Origin: Branchiostoma floridae
Taxonomy: Eukaryota > Chordata > Leptocardii > Amphioxiformes > Branchiostomatidae
Assembly: GCF_000003815.2 (NCBI RefSeq)
Contig: NC_049988.1
Span: 17,108,088 to 17,172,087, forward strand
Direction of reading: 5' to 3'
DNA: 64,000 bases
The notes below the pieces were generated by a model. That model saw only the letters and a list, made by a program, of their open reading frames with translations. It was not told the origin of the DNA and did not search any database. Positions within the stretch are counted from its first letter, which is position 1; the number at the start of each line of letters is the position of its first letter. This document shows, piece by piece, positions 45,424-56,700 of the stretch. The translations under genes and the position numbers were made by a program.

Positions 45424-46029
45424 AACGCTTCATTATGAAGAACGGTTTGATATTGATTCAGTGACAGGACGAATATATCAAAACCTGTCAACAGAGAAGT
45501 GATTTTTGTCCAAATACAGCAAGCTTGGGGTATACATGCAGCTTGGTTGTTGTTGATTTGCCTGAAAAGGAAGTAACCCACATAATGACACGGCAAGATG
45601 GACATCAAAGTCGCTGAGAGTAAGATTTATAGAAGATAAGGTTTGAACAATTGCCGTGTGTAATTTTGTTAGGAAGCCAGAGGGGAAGGGATCCCAGCTT
45701 TAAGCACAAAGCTTCCTGAATGTGTTTCATGAAGGCCGCCATCTTGAAAAACCGGTCTGCCCAGTCCACACGTGTGCATATACTTATTGACACCAGTGGG
45801 ACACATAGAGACCTCTGTCGCCCTCAAAATGTATCCTTTTTCATTTATTCAAAATACACCAAAGACAGTAAATGGGACAAGTTGTGGAATTATTAATTAT
45901 TCAAAAATAATCAAACTTCCTCAGTGATCCTCGGTGTGATAGGTACTGCTTTTCAGGGAGGTACACACGATTTCTCGCACGGGGATCATGGAGTTTTATT
46001 TTTCATAACCAGATAAATTTCTTTCACTT

Positions 46030-46310
46030 GCTTACATTTTTATGCAATCAGACATCTTCCTCAAAGCTCCGAACTGGAATTCTTCTTTGCCGATGTAGGA
46101 CCCATGTAGGTTTTGTGTTTTTGCGCGAGAACACAATCCCAAACGTGGCTGTGCAGGAAGAGCGCACTCTACATTGGCGACACATAGCGGTGAGAAGCAG
46201 TACTCCAGGCAGTAGCTCTGATAGTGATAGGCATCTAAACGTAAGCAGGTGAGAGACACTACTGCTTGTGCAAAAGAAACCTCCGATATCCTATGTTTTG
46301 CCAACCTGAT
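46030..46310. mobile_element. Diverged copy of the inverted-end element found at 50829-51026
   Basis: Shares CAGACATCTTCCTCAAAGCT, TTCTTTGCCGATGTAGG and the end TGTGCAAAAGAAACCTCC followed by GATATCC with the copy at 50829-51026. It lies just downstream of mucin gene B. Confidence 0.55.
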
Positions 46311-46825
46311 GACATTATTTTCGGAAGGATTATTTGTACGCTTGTTATTCGAGATGTCTACGTTCATTTTTTAATTTAAATTTTGCAATGAACTTCTTCA
46401 ATGCTTTCAATCTTGAACTTTCAACTACTGAACCTGATAATGAATGAAGATCTTTATTGTGCGTTTCTGCTTTTACATACTAAGTACAGTTAGCAGTTCT
46501 AATTGCAAATAGTGCTGTAAAAATTTGGTTTATTACTGTATCTACAAAGTCTAATGTATACTAGACTATGAAATGGTTCAACTTCTTCTCACTTCTTATG
46601 ACAGCTGTACTTGTAAATGTAAGGGCAGATATAGATGGAGCATAAAATACATGGTTTATGGAAAAACATATGCGAGTATGATTTTCTGTGCTACTTAACT
46701 ATCGAAAAGTTGGGAACTTTTTGTTGTATACAGTTGAGAAGATTAACACTGTTTGTCTCATTGTTGTATAATGTACGTAAAGTCAACAAAAAAGACACTC
46801 GTCTGCAAGTTTGAACTCTAAGGTA

Positions 46826-49800
46826 TCAGATTGGAACGACGACCGTGACCGGTTTCCCTTGCACGTGACCTTCGACGTAATGGAACGTTGGTTTGGGTTC
46901 CTGTGGCACATGGTACCTTTTCGGGAAGTAAATACCTCCCAAATCGTGCTCGTATTTATCGGATGGTCCCGTTTTGCGCGATGGTTGGAACGCCATACGT
47001 TTGTAGTTCCTCCCAGGTTCAGAACTGTGCTGTTGGGTTCCGTTCTTCTGTTGTCTGCCACTGGAAATTAAAATAAAAACGCATAAGAAAAATAAACTCA
47101 CTTGGAATTTCCTCTTACTCTTTATAATATCTGTTCAGCGTATCTGAAGAAATTTAGAAATGATAGAAAACACACACGCACAAAGCTCTCATTAGAATGC
47201 TATAAGACCGCCTCAAAGGATGCCTCCTTCAATGCCAGTCTGCAATGTCTACAATAACTTTTAAGAATAGAATTACACTAGAGCTATTTATAAGACAAAC
47301 AACCGGGTTCTCCGTTAGCAGTACAAGCCCTTACGTGATGTTTGGTGTGGTTTGCGGATGTTTGCATTTCTTTACTTCATTGTTATCATTCCATTGCATG
47401 AAAACCAAGCCAGGATAAATCAGAGTATGCTACTGTTTAAAAAATGCATTTAAATCTTGGTCACTACCCACTTTTTATCGGCGCCTTTCCTCTGTCCTTT
47501 GTCTTCCTTGCCATTCTCCTTGGAGATCGTCTTCTTGTCGTTTTTGTTAGCATCTTCATTCTCGCCCTTCTTCAAATTCGCCCTCTTGTTATCTTTCTTC
47601 CCTTCACTCACTCCGCCGTCTTCCTTCCCATCCCTCGCTCTCTTGATGAGACAGACCAGGATGATGATGAGGATGATGACCGCTACAGGCACACCCACTG
47701 CCAGCCCGATGATCAAGTTTTGGTCCATTCCTATTGTTTCACCACAAGCAGCGTCTTCGTTCGTCTTAGTACATCTGTAAGGACAACTCGAAATTAGTCA
47801 GCGATCCACAAAAAATAAAACAAATTTGCCTGGAAGTAAAGTTATTCGGGACTTAGAGAGCTGGAATACACCTGGAAGGGAGCAAAAAAAACAGGCACCG
47901 GAATAGAAGCCTTCATCAGTGACCGGTGAACCTTGCGGCGAGGAAGAAGAAGAAGAAGAAGATGAAGAAAAAGTGGACTAGAATGTCTTAATTCAATCAG
48001 GAGCAGTTTACATAACCCTAGGGAATAGGACTGTAGCGTATCATTGACACGGTGCTTGATCATTCAGTTCTGTCTATTCAAAAACAACATACGGAATAAA
48101 ATAAAACAGCTTAAATGTTTTTGACAGCGATAATACTACATCAGAAGATGTGAAAAAGGCTTAGAATCACAAGCTTTATTTCAGAGAGAGGAAGCATTTC
48201 TGTCATATGTTAGCGACTATGTACTCACAGAGAAGAAACATCAATGCCGAATGTGTTGTTCGGGTCTTGTGAGATCGCCTGTTGCAGCGCGCCCGACACA
48301 CCACTGTCGCTAACCGTGGCGTTGCTTTTGAAGTTGGCGTTGTAGTTGGCGACAACGCTGCCTTGTCGGAAGTTGAGAATGGTCACACTCAGCAGAGAGT
48401 CGCCAAGCGAGGTGGTTTTCAGGTAAACAAAAATCTGTAACGGATAAATCTTGATTGTCAATCAATCCGTATCCTTTATTTGACTAGATGGACTGTCTTG
48501 GTGACCTTACATTTGAACGCTAACCTCTTGCCGTAGATACCATTATAGAAAGTTTAGACCATACCTAGGATATTATGACATATTGTTATTTCACTTGTAT
48601 TATCTCTGTATCTGGCAGTGCAGGCATAGGGTAGGTGTGTTATTTTACATCTGTAGACGTTTGAGCGTTTACTAACCTGTCTGGACACTTTGAAGGAAAG
48701 TGACCGGAAAGCCTCGGAGCTCCTGTCCTTCAGATCCTCGGTGAAAGCGATGGAGGTCATCCTCATCTCCAGGTTGACCTTCTTTGATGCTGAAGCAATG
48801 AAAATATCAATCTCACTATAAGTATCACTTATTAGTGTAAGTAGCCGTATAAGGTAACGCTAGAAGGAAAACAAACAGTTTTTTTCTACTTTTGCTATAA
48901 GACTGACAATGAAGCACTGCAGTCAAGTTAGCAACTTATTATAACAATGCCTCGCACTAAGGACAGACAACGGGTAAAGGTATTCCCATAGCCTTTTGAG
49001 GTTAGCTATAAGCAGTAACGGCAGTGGGTTGCTTATCCAAAGTGTCCAGGGTACGGTATTGGAAGGTGGAACCCATCCCTCTCCACGTTTTACCTCCCCA
49101 ACCGAAGTCAGCGGTGTGGAGAGAGTAAAGTCGTGCAAACTGCATTTCCCAAAGATACTGGGAAGTATGGCAGGATTCGAACCCAGAACTTCTGGGTTCT
49201 TGGCCAAGTACCCTACAGTTTAGCCTCGCGACCCCGTCAGGTCTTGTTTTTTTTTTTTTTTACAACTCGTGGATAAGTACTTAACGTTACTATTACCATT
49301 GTTGCTAATGGCCATTATTGTTCTAGAGGAAATTACCACCATCGTTGCTATGGTAACGGTGACGTACCCAGTGTGCATGTCGTCCCATTGCCGCTGTAAC
49401 CCGCATTGCAGACGCAACTCTTCCCAGAACCCCCTGCGATACAGGAGGCGTAGCGGTGACATGTCCTGGCGCATGCTGGGAAGGCTCCGACGGTAGTCGG
49501 TGGGTTGGTGGTTGGTGGAGGCTGTGTAACAGCCGGTGTAGGGCGCTGTGTTACAGCGAAGGTCGTGTTTGATGAAGTTCGATTGACAGCCATTGTTACG
49601 ATGTGGCTAAAAGAAGAAATGGCAGTGATGAACTTGAGAATGATTAAACGTCTCATCCCTACTTGTTTTCAAGGACGTTATATGAAAATATAACGACCTT
49701 GATGTTTTAGAACATATAAAAATAAACATTCAATGAACACACACACACAAACACAAGCGCGCACATGCATACACACACACAAACATATATACAGAAACAC

Positions 49801-52010
49801 ACACACACGCGCGCGCGCGTGTACACACACACACACACACAGGTGACAGGCCAAACCAAAACAATACCTCCATTTTTCTACCATTTCCATTTTTCTACCA
49901 TTTTCAGATTTTCTACCATTACCGCCAGGTGTCGCTGAGGTAGCTCACACACAAACACACTGACAACCACACGCACACACTAAACACCAAAAGAACATAC
50001 CCCGTTGGCATGATTCTCGTCTGGTTCATAGCAGGACCTGTTGGAATGGCCATTCCCATTGTCGGTGAGTGTGGGGTCTGTGTGGCGTTACTCAGTCTTC
50101 TGGTCGCGTTGATGCCAGTCATGACTAGTGTGGAGACAATCGTGACGTTGTGACGCATAGTGACGTTCACGACGTCAGTGACGTTCACTGGTCGTGCGGT
50201 TGGCACCACGGGTAATGCTGTCGCGTTGGCTACGTTGTAACGCATCGTGACGTTTTGTACGCCACCGGTGACGTTCACAGGTCGTGCGGTTGGGACCACC
50301 GGTAACGCTGTGGTGTTGGTTACGTTCTGACGTATTGTGACGTTCACTGGTCGTGCGGTTGGCACCACGGGTAACCCTGTCGTGTTGGTTACGTTATGAC
50401 GCATCGTGACGTTTTGTACGCCGCCGGTGACGTTCACTGGCCGTGCGGTTGGAACCACTGGTAACGCTGTCGTGTTGGTCTCAGGGGGTGATGTTGCATT
50501 GGTAAACGGCGTTGTGACTTGTTGGAATGATGTTGCATTCAAAGTTTGAGGATGCGGCGTTGTAATGTTACCCGTTGCCGCTGTGTTGTGAGCGGTTGGT
50601 TGTACAGGGGTTGCGTTTTGCGCTGATAATGTCATGTTCAAAACTGTTGGGAGAGGCGGTGGTAGACTTCCCGTTGCCATGGAGGCGGTGGTAGACTTCC
50701 CGTTGCCATGGCGTTTGACGGTGTTTGTGTGAAGCTCGCATTTCCAGTGGTCACATTGTACACTTCTGAGGGATAAAAAGATAACAAAACGTATATCTAA
50801 AAGCTGTAATTAAACCGTCTCAGTTTTGGATATAGGAGCTTTCTTTTGCACAACTAGTTAATCTCACCTTGTTGACGTTTCGATGTCTGTCAGACATCTT
50901 CCTCAGAGCTTCTGACTGAAGTTCTGCTTCTCGCCGCTATATGTAGCTATATAGCCGATGTAGGTGGCGCTTAATTGCGTCAGCAAGGTGAGATTAACAG
51001 GCTGTGCAAAAGAAAACTCCTATATCTTATGATCTACCGACCTGATGAAATTATTTTCTTACGTCTTATGATTAGTTTTGTCTTCAACTCATTTGTAACA
51101 GACCAATTCATAAGTCTTGGTTATATACTTGAACGTCAGATTCAGCGAAAAACAGCAGATGGCAGTTTACAAAACGTACCCAGTTACCTGTGCAAATTTT
51201 GTATATTGGGCATCTATTAACCTGGATGTCTAACCCTCATTGGCGTTTTTGACAATTAAACGTTTATTGAAAAAATTGCGAATCAATCATTGTGCTTTCG
51301 AATTAACGGAATTTGACGCTGTCTGGAGCTTAGTTTGCCTACAAGTATAGGTAGATAAAATCGTAACAATTGAAGTAAACACACGAAGTGTGAAAATAAC
51401 AAAGCAGCATCACAATCACAAGCAGGAATTTGTCGATGCAGAAGTTGTCTGCACCGGCCCTACGGCATAATTTCTCACCAATCACAAACAAATCTACCTC
51501 GGTTAGTTCTACCATATGTAGAAAAATAACTTAGAAGCTGTCTTTACTTGACAAACCCTAGCTATACACTATGATTACAATTAGGTATTTGCTGACTAGG
51601 TCATTCAATAACCATATATCGTTGTTATCAACTTTGCAATATTTCAATATTTTACTAGTGGGCCACAGAACCAGACAACTTTTGACCCGAAAAAACTCCA
51701 TAGTTCTATCACCAAGCAAGAACACTGATGGTAAAGTTGGGATGTTTTAAGTTTGAAAGGACACAAGTGTTAAGTAGATACCCGAGAATTGTATGAATTT
51801 TCAAAGTTTGTAATGATGTTGCATACACAAATTGAGGATAATGTTTTTGTCTAAACGTCGTGAAAATCCCTGTGAATAAGTGATGCGTCACCTGTGAATA
51901 AGAGAACGAACAAAGAAAAACAAACCTGTCGTATTTGTAGAACTAACTCCTATAATCCACTGTGCCGTCAAGAAAAGGAAACCTCTCCACAGTTGAATCT
52001 TCCCAAACAT
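46826..52010 (-). CDS. Mucin gene B: transmembrane Asn-Val-Thr-rich mucin with EGF and SEA domains
   Basis: Exons on the minus strand: 51926-52010 (signal peptide, MFGKIQLWRGFLFLTAQWII), 50001-50762 (Asn-Val-Thr-rich stalk), 49368-49606 (Pro/Thr spacer and EGF-like domain, CARTCHRYASC ... CVCNAGYSGNGTTC), 48677-48789 and 48229-48434 (SEA; FRQGSVVANYNANF), about 47468-47774 (LCTKTNEDAAC, membrane segment IIGLAVGVPVAVIILIIILV, Lys-rich tail) and about 46826-47047 (tail with GGIYFPKRY, stop TGA). Phases agree, taking an acceptor at 47047 for the last exon. The stalk carries many N-glycosylation sequons in repeats of PTARPVNVTGGVQNVTMRHN type, unlike the O-glycan type of gene A. A 29-bp tandem duplication at 50674-50733 breaks the frame of the stalk exon, so this allele is either damaged or misassembled. 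The overall plan is secure; the tail-exon splice is tentative. Confidence 0.8.
47468..47774 (-). CDS. Mucin B transmembrane exon
   Basis: After Leu-Cys and an acidic spacer with the second Cys comes NLIIGLAVGVPVAVIILIII, continuing LVCLIKRAR, a clear membrane helix with a positive stop-transfer end. The following tail is very rich in Lys, Gly, Glu and Asp. The donor GTAGTG after AAAAAGTGG is weak; without it the frame runs four more codons to TAA, which would be an alternative end. Confidence 0.75.
48960..49240 (-). mobile_element. tRNA-derived SINE
   Basis: On the minus strand the head at 49165-49236 is tRNA-like. It has GGCTAAACTGTAGGG as the A-box region and a perfect B box, GGTTCGAATCC, with a pairing anticodon-type stem (GAACCCAGAAGTTCTGGGTT). 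The body continues to about 48960 and ends with AAGGCTATGGGAATACC-type sequence that recurs near 56770. It lies in an intron of gene B. Confidence 0.65.
49736..49841 (+). repeat. (CA)n-rich microsatellite
   Basis: Interrupted ACAC and CGCG dinucleotide runs. It lies in an intron of gene B. Confidence 0.95.
50674..50733 (-). repeat. 29-bp tandem duplication breaking the mucin B frame
   Basis: GAGGCGGTGGTAGACTTCCC followed by GTTGCCATG occurs twice in direct succession. The unit is 29 bases, not a multiple of three. Entering the exon from 50762 in phase, the frame shifts after the first copy and meets TGA soon after. With one copy the frame would run on into the 253-residue open stretch. Confidence 0.85.
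50829..51026. mobile_element. MITE with GATATAGGAG ends
   Basis: Left GATATAGGAGCTTTCTTTTG then CACAACTAGTTAATCTCACC; right is the inverse, ending TGTGCAAAAGAAAACTCCTA. The interior holds GACATCTTCCTCAGAGCTTC and CTTCTCGCCGCTATATG. Diverged relatives occur near 7806, 46030, 54800, 58064 and 59790. It lies in the first intron of gene B. Confidence 0.8.
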
Positions 52011-52965
52011 CCTCCAAAATTACGCCATGACTGTTTGAAAAGAGTGTAATGCGGACATTTTGGATGTGTCACTAAGTGTGGTGGTGTTTTCAGGAGTAAT
52101 TATACATGGAGAGCTCGAGTGAGCATGACCTCTGACCTGCCTGAGTTGATTTTCCACCTGTTAATCGGGAAGGTTCAGTGGATATTAAAGGGGAAGGGTA
52201 AGATTTGTGAAAATATCAGGTAACTAGGACACTTGATACAAAACTGTAATCTATTCTCATGACAATTTGTATTGATTCTGGTGACTCTACAATCTTTCAA
52301 AAGAACATTTCAGTTGAAAACTGATAATCAGTTAAAGACAAACGGCTGGAGAGTAGTCTGTTTGCTAAAATTGGCGGGAAATACGCTATGAAAGTTAATA
52401 TTTCAAAGCGGTGTAGAAAACATAAACCAATACTGACAATTTGTATGTTATTAATACTGAGTGAAAAATTCTACTCTTCACTCCAAACAGACATTTAACG
52501 AACTTTCCCGACAGACCATTCGGACCGAAAAACACCCAAAATAAACCGGTTTTACCAGAACGGAAAGAGTTTTAGTCATCAAAAGCTTTGTCTCTATCTC
52601 TCCAGTAATCTGCATCACAGCAAGTTCCTTATCTAATAGACATATACCACAATGAAGAGACCCACACAATGATAATGATGTACACATGTCATCTCTATTT
52701 CCCCCAAAGTAAAGGTGATTAACAAATTTAGTTTGCAATGCACATCGGGCAATAATATAATATCTTGCAACCAAATGTAAAACTCTATTCACCTACGTCG
52801 ATGTAGGTTAAAAATCCAGGTTATAAGATACGCCTAAGAGCAGTTACTCAAGCAACTGGATATGATTTTTGTTTTGGCGTATCTATTCACCTATCCTCTA
52901 TCTCTGAAATGTTCATCGACAAATCATTTACGTTTAACAACCTCTTCAAAAACACAATTGCCTCC

Positions 52966-53280
52966 AATTTTTTTTTTTATATTTACTTAGAGGTCACCGC
53001 AAAACAAGGCTCGTGGAGCCACTCAAGCGTTTTGGGTTACATTACTGAATTGTGAAGAGAGATGTTTGTTTACCCTTAATTTAAACAGTTTCAGGCTGTA
53101 CCCTGTGGGGAAGCAAGTCCGTGGAAGCTTATTCCATAGCGATGTTGTTCTAGGAAAAAAGCTCTGAGCGTGGAACTTCCTCCTGTTAGGTGGATTGTGG
53201 AGGAAAAAAGGATGATTTGTTTCCGTGGAAGTGGCTAAACGGGTTCTTGCTGTGAAGGTTCGTATTGAAGGCACAAATTA
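52966..53280 (-). mobile_element. Truncated non-LTR retrotransposon (LINE) 3' end
   Basis: A minus-strand frame, 53023-53274, contains QSFFPRTTSLWNKLPRTCFP and TGYSLKLFKLRVNKHL. This is the usual C-terminal end of CR1/Jockey-type ORF2, where Phe-Phe-Pro-Arg-Thr and Leu-Trp-Asn-x-Leu-Pro are hallmarks. It is followed, at lower coordinates, by a short untranslated part and an A-rich tail (T-rich on the plus strand near 52968). It is 5' truncated. Confidence 0.75.
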
Positions 53281-53400
53281 TTATAATACCATGGTACAAC
53301 GTAAAAAAAAAAGGAAAATGAAATTCCTACCAACGGTCCCTAATTCATTTCAGGATTTAATAATCTCATGAAACACAGAATTAATTTTACCCCGCCCTAA

Positions 53401-53613
53401 TACTGTAAATGCATTTAAGGTCGCGGGGATTTAATTTCACGGTAGCGGGAAAAATAGACTTTTCGCGGTGGTTTTAAGTTCGCGGTAGCACCATGCACTG
53501 TAGTCTCTTATTGCCATGGAAAAAATGTTCGCGGTGGTTTTAAGTTCGCGGTGAAGAGGCCACCGCGAAAACCACGCACATTAAACCACCATGAAAGTTT
53601 CTGCATTTACAGT
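53401..53613. mobile_element. MITE with TACTGTAAATGCA ends, copy 2
   Basis: Begins TACTGTAAATGCATTTAAGG and ends TTTCTGCATTTACAGTA. It carries the same TTCGCGGTGG/CCACCGCGAA body as the copy at 19389-19588. Confidence 0.88.
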
Positions 53614-53758
53614 AGCCCCAATAACAAAGACAAAGGACGGATCGTCATGGGTCACTAGACCTCACAGAACCACTCATACACACAGTTACTCATGTAGTGA
53701 CACACCCAACATGTTCTCATTATACACGTAGGGAAAGGGTGCTGCATAATCTTGAAGG

Positions 53759-56700
53759 ATGGTTCTTAGGATACAACCGTGGTGGTTTCTAACTTTGCTG
53801 ACGATACAGTGGGTTTCTGGAGTTTACTCTTCGAACACAACAGGTCAGAGTTTGTTGTTTGTCTTCTTTTTTTTAAGGACGCTGTCCTAGTTTGGAAGAG
53901 ACTTATACGGGAGGGCTGTATACAAGATCTTTAAACGGAAAATACCTGTATCTTCAAGACGTGATACCTGAGGATTGACGTTTTGACGAAAGATGTTCTC
54001 CATTTTCTAGTACTTTCCCTTTGAATGTTTCTGTTTTGAAATGAGGAAGGAAGAAATGATAGGGTTTGATCATTATATAAGCGTAAGATTATGCTATAAT
54101 TGCGTTGGTAAAGTGCATCGAATCTATCTTGACTGCTTGGTTTTGATCAACAGGTGTCGATGTGCAATAAAGTGATCTCTAATTTTATGTAAGACGGACC
54201 CGTAAATTTATCGTCTTCCAACAGATGGTAGATCGTGATTGCGTCATCGCCTTAAGCGTATTGCAGACAACTTATCATAGGCGTTGGCGAATCAATGGCA
54301 TGTGCCTTAATTAAGGGACTGTGCTTTTGTCTCTTAATGCATGTCTTCCAGTTTTGATACATTCATGCACACTCTCATTAAATTCGTTCGCATGTAATCG
54401 TATGGTATGAATTTTCTCAAATGTTTACAGACAACGTATTGTTCAGAACAAGATCAAACACCTCTGTAATTTTGTCTGAGCTAGGCTTTTTTTTATTGAT
54501 GCACAGATCGCCATCTTTACTGTTCTTCCTTGATTAAGGGATTGTACTTTTGTCTCTTTAATGCGTTTAACATTCATGCACACTCAAGGAAATCGTTTTC
54601 GTGTAATCGTATGGTCTGATCTTTCTCAATCGACAATACGTATTGTTCAGAACAAGATCAACGTTGAAATCGTGTACACCTCTTTTTGTCAGCTTTTTTG
54701 ATTGACGTATTGATCACCATCTGTACTCATTTTCCTATTATATGTGTACACTCTAAAAATCATTGCCTTGCATTCTATGATCCTCTTCAATCATTAGCCC
54801 GAACCTTCCGAAAATGATTTCATCAGGTCGCTAGAACATATTACATGGTATGTCAAAACTATCCTTTACACAACCAGCACTCTAGTCACAAACTCTGAGG
54901 AAAAGATGAACTGATAGACATCAAAACGCAAGTAGGTGACATTACTGGTAGTGTAAAACAAAACTAAAACTCTAATATCAGAACCACGGACCGTTCAGAA
55001 CCAGATCAACGTCAATGAAATCATGTGTGCTTCTGCATCTGTAATCTTTGAAGATCCAATCTAATAGTTTAAATTGATTTAAATGAGCTATCAGTTAAAG
55101 GTCAAAGGTTATTGGATTTATGCTAATGTACCAATGACACGCCATTCAACTGAGGGGTATAATGTTTCAAATTGTCAATTAATATGTAATTACTTGCCTG
55201 CAAATATCGTGCCTCTACTTGGCCGACATGAGTGGTGACCTAGACGAGGACAAGTTTTCCACAAACAATTTTCCATTGTTTAGAACACAAATGAAGTAAT
55301 CTGTATCTTTGTCATTTGTTTTCTCATCCTTACCTGTTCCGATCCCTCATGACTTCAACGAAAAGCGGCCTACAGGCCGATTTGAGCTTCTCATAAATAA
55401 ACGAGACGAAATAAAAAAAAGAAAGTTAATTCTGTTTCTCTTGCCCTACTTCCGCAGAATTAAATAATGCAACAACTCCAAATGTGACAACATCAAGCGG
55501 CATCCAGACATCCAGAAACACAGCGGAGAATGCAACAACGCCTCTCCCAACAGTTTCCAACGTAACATCACCAGTCCAAAGCCTACCAACCGCTCATAAC
55601 TTAACGTCAACGGGGAACGTTACAACTCCTTATCCTCCAACAGCATTACAAAATGTTACAACGCCATTTAGCAATGCAGCATCCATATCACTTCAATCGC
55701 TACACAACGTTACAGCGACGGTTAACACAACCATGATAGATTCACCTGGAATTTCGAACTCAACATCAGGAGCAAATGTTACAATGAACATCACGATGGA
55801 ACACGCCGTTACCATGGCAACTCCTGAAGACAATGTGACGATGACACCTACAAATGTCACAGCCCATGTAGCTAACGTTACAATAACTCATGCAAATGTC
55901 ACCAACACTCATATCAATGTTACAACACCTGTAGCTGAATTTGCAATCATTATGACACAACCAAATGTTACAACGCCTATAGCAAACTTTACCAACATCC
56001 ACCCAAATCTTACAACCCCTGTAGCTAACTTCACCAACACTCCTATCAATGTTACAACACCTACAGCACGCTTTAGGATTACACATGCAAATGCTACAAC
56101 GCCTATATCTAACTTAACCAACATCCATGCAAATGTCACAACCAGTGCGGCTAACTTTACCAACGTTCATATCAATGTTACAACTAACTTCGTGATGACA
56201 CATGCAAATGTCACAACGCCTTCAACCAATTTATTCAACTACACCATGCCAGAAAATGGCACCACGCCTATTCCTCCACTAACTATGTCGAACGTTACAA
56301 CACCATCCAATGTAACTGCACCAGTCACCCCAATACCTCTAACAATGCCCTCCAACACAACAAATCCAATGAACGCGACGGAAGAAAACAAAATAGCGGC
56401 CACTACCCCACAAGCCACTGCGCCTTCTTCCGCCCCATCATGCTCCACTCCTTGCCACCTCTATGCCAGTTGTGTCCTACAACAATCCGGGCACACGTGT
56501 GTCTGTAGCTCTGGCTACCAAGGAAACGGCGTCACCTGCAGTTTAGGTGAGGCAATTTACCAATTCTTTGATGCTTGTGAATGATATTGGAGATGAAGTT
56601 TTGCAAACGCATCAGTCTATATGTGGTGGATTTCTAGATAACTCTAGGGAAAGAAATTACTCTTTCCCCATACAACTTGCCTGGTGATGTTCATATGTAG

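Larger units (their letters stand above)
41646..46825. other. Intergenic region between mucin genes A and B
   Basis: No gene was recognised. It holds two assembly gaps, a hairpin MITE, retroelement tails, a tRNA-like SINE fragment at 45350 and a short palindrome at 43136-43205 (AATAAAAGGGACAC against GTGTCCCTTTTTTAT). A TATA-like CCCTATATAAACCCC occurs at 44889, with no gene seen after it. The region upstream of 41645 should hold the mucin A promoter. Confidence 0.5.
52011..53758. promoter_or_regulatory. Region between divergent mucin genes B and C
   Basis: The two signal-peptide exons face away from each other across about 1.75 kb. This interval should hold both promoters but is partly filled by a LINE fragment (52966-53280) and a MITE (53401-53613). 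No convincing TATA box or conserved motif was found, so the regulatory role is by position only. Confidence 0.4.

Noticed and set aside
47457-47797. Plus-strand hydrophobic frames of 107-117 codons
   Set aside because: They are antisense of the mucin B transmembrane and Lys-rich tail exon.
49165-49236. Functional tRNA gene on the minus strand
   Set aside because: The B box is perfect, but the sequence continues into a repeat body also seen near 56770 and the acceptor stem does not close. A SINE is more likely.
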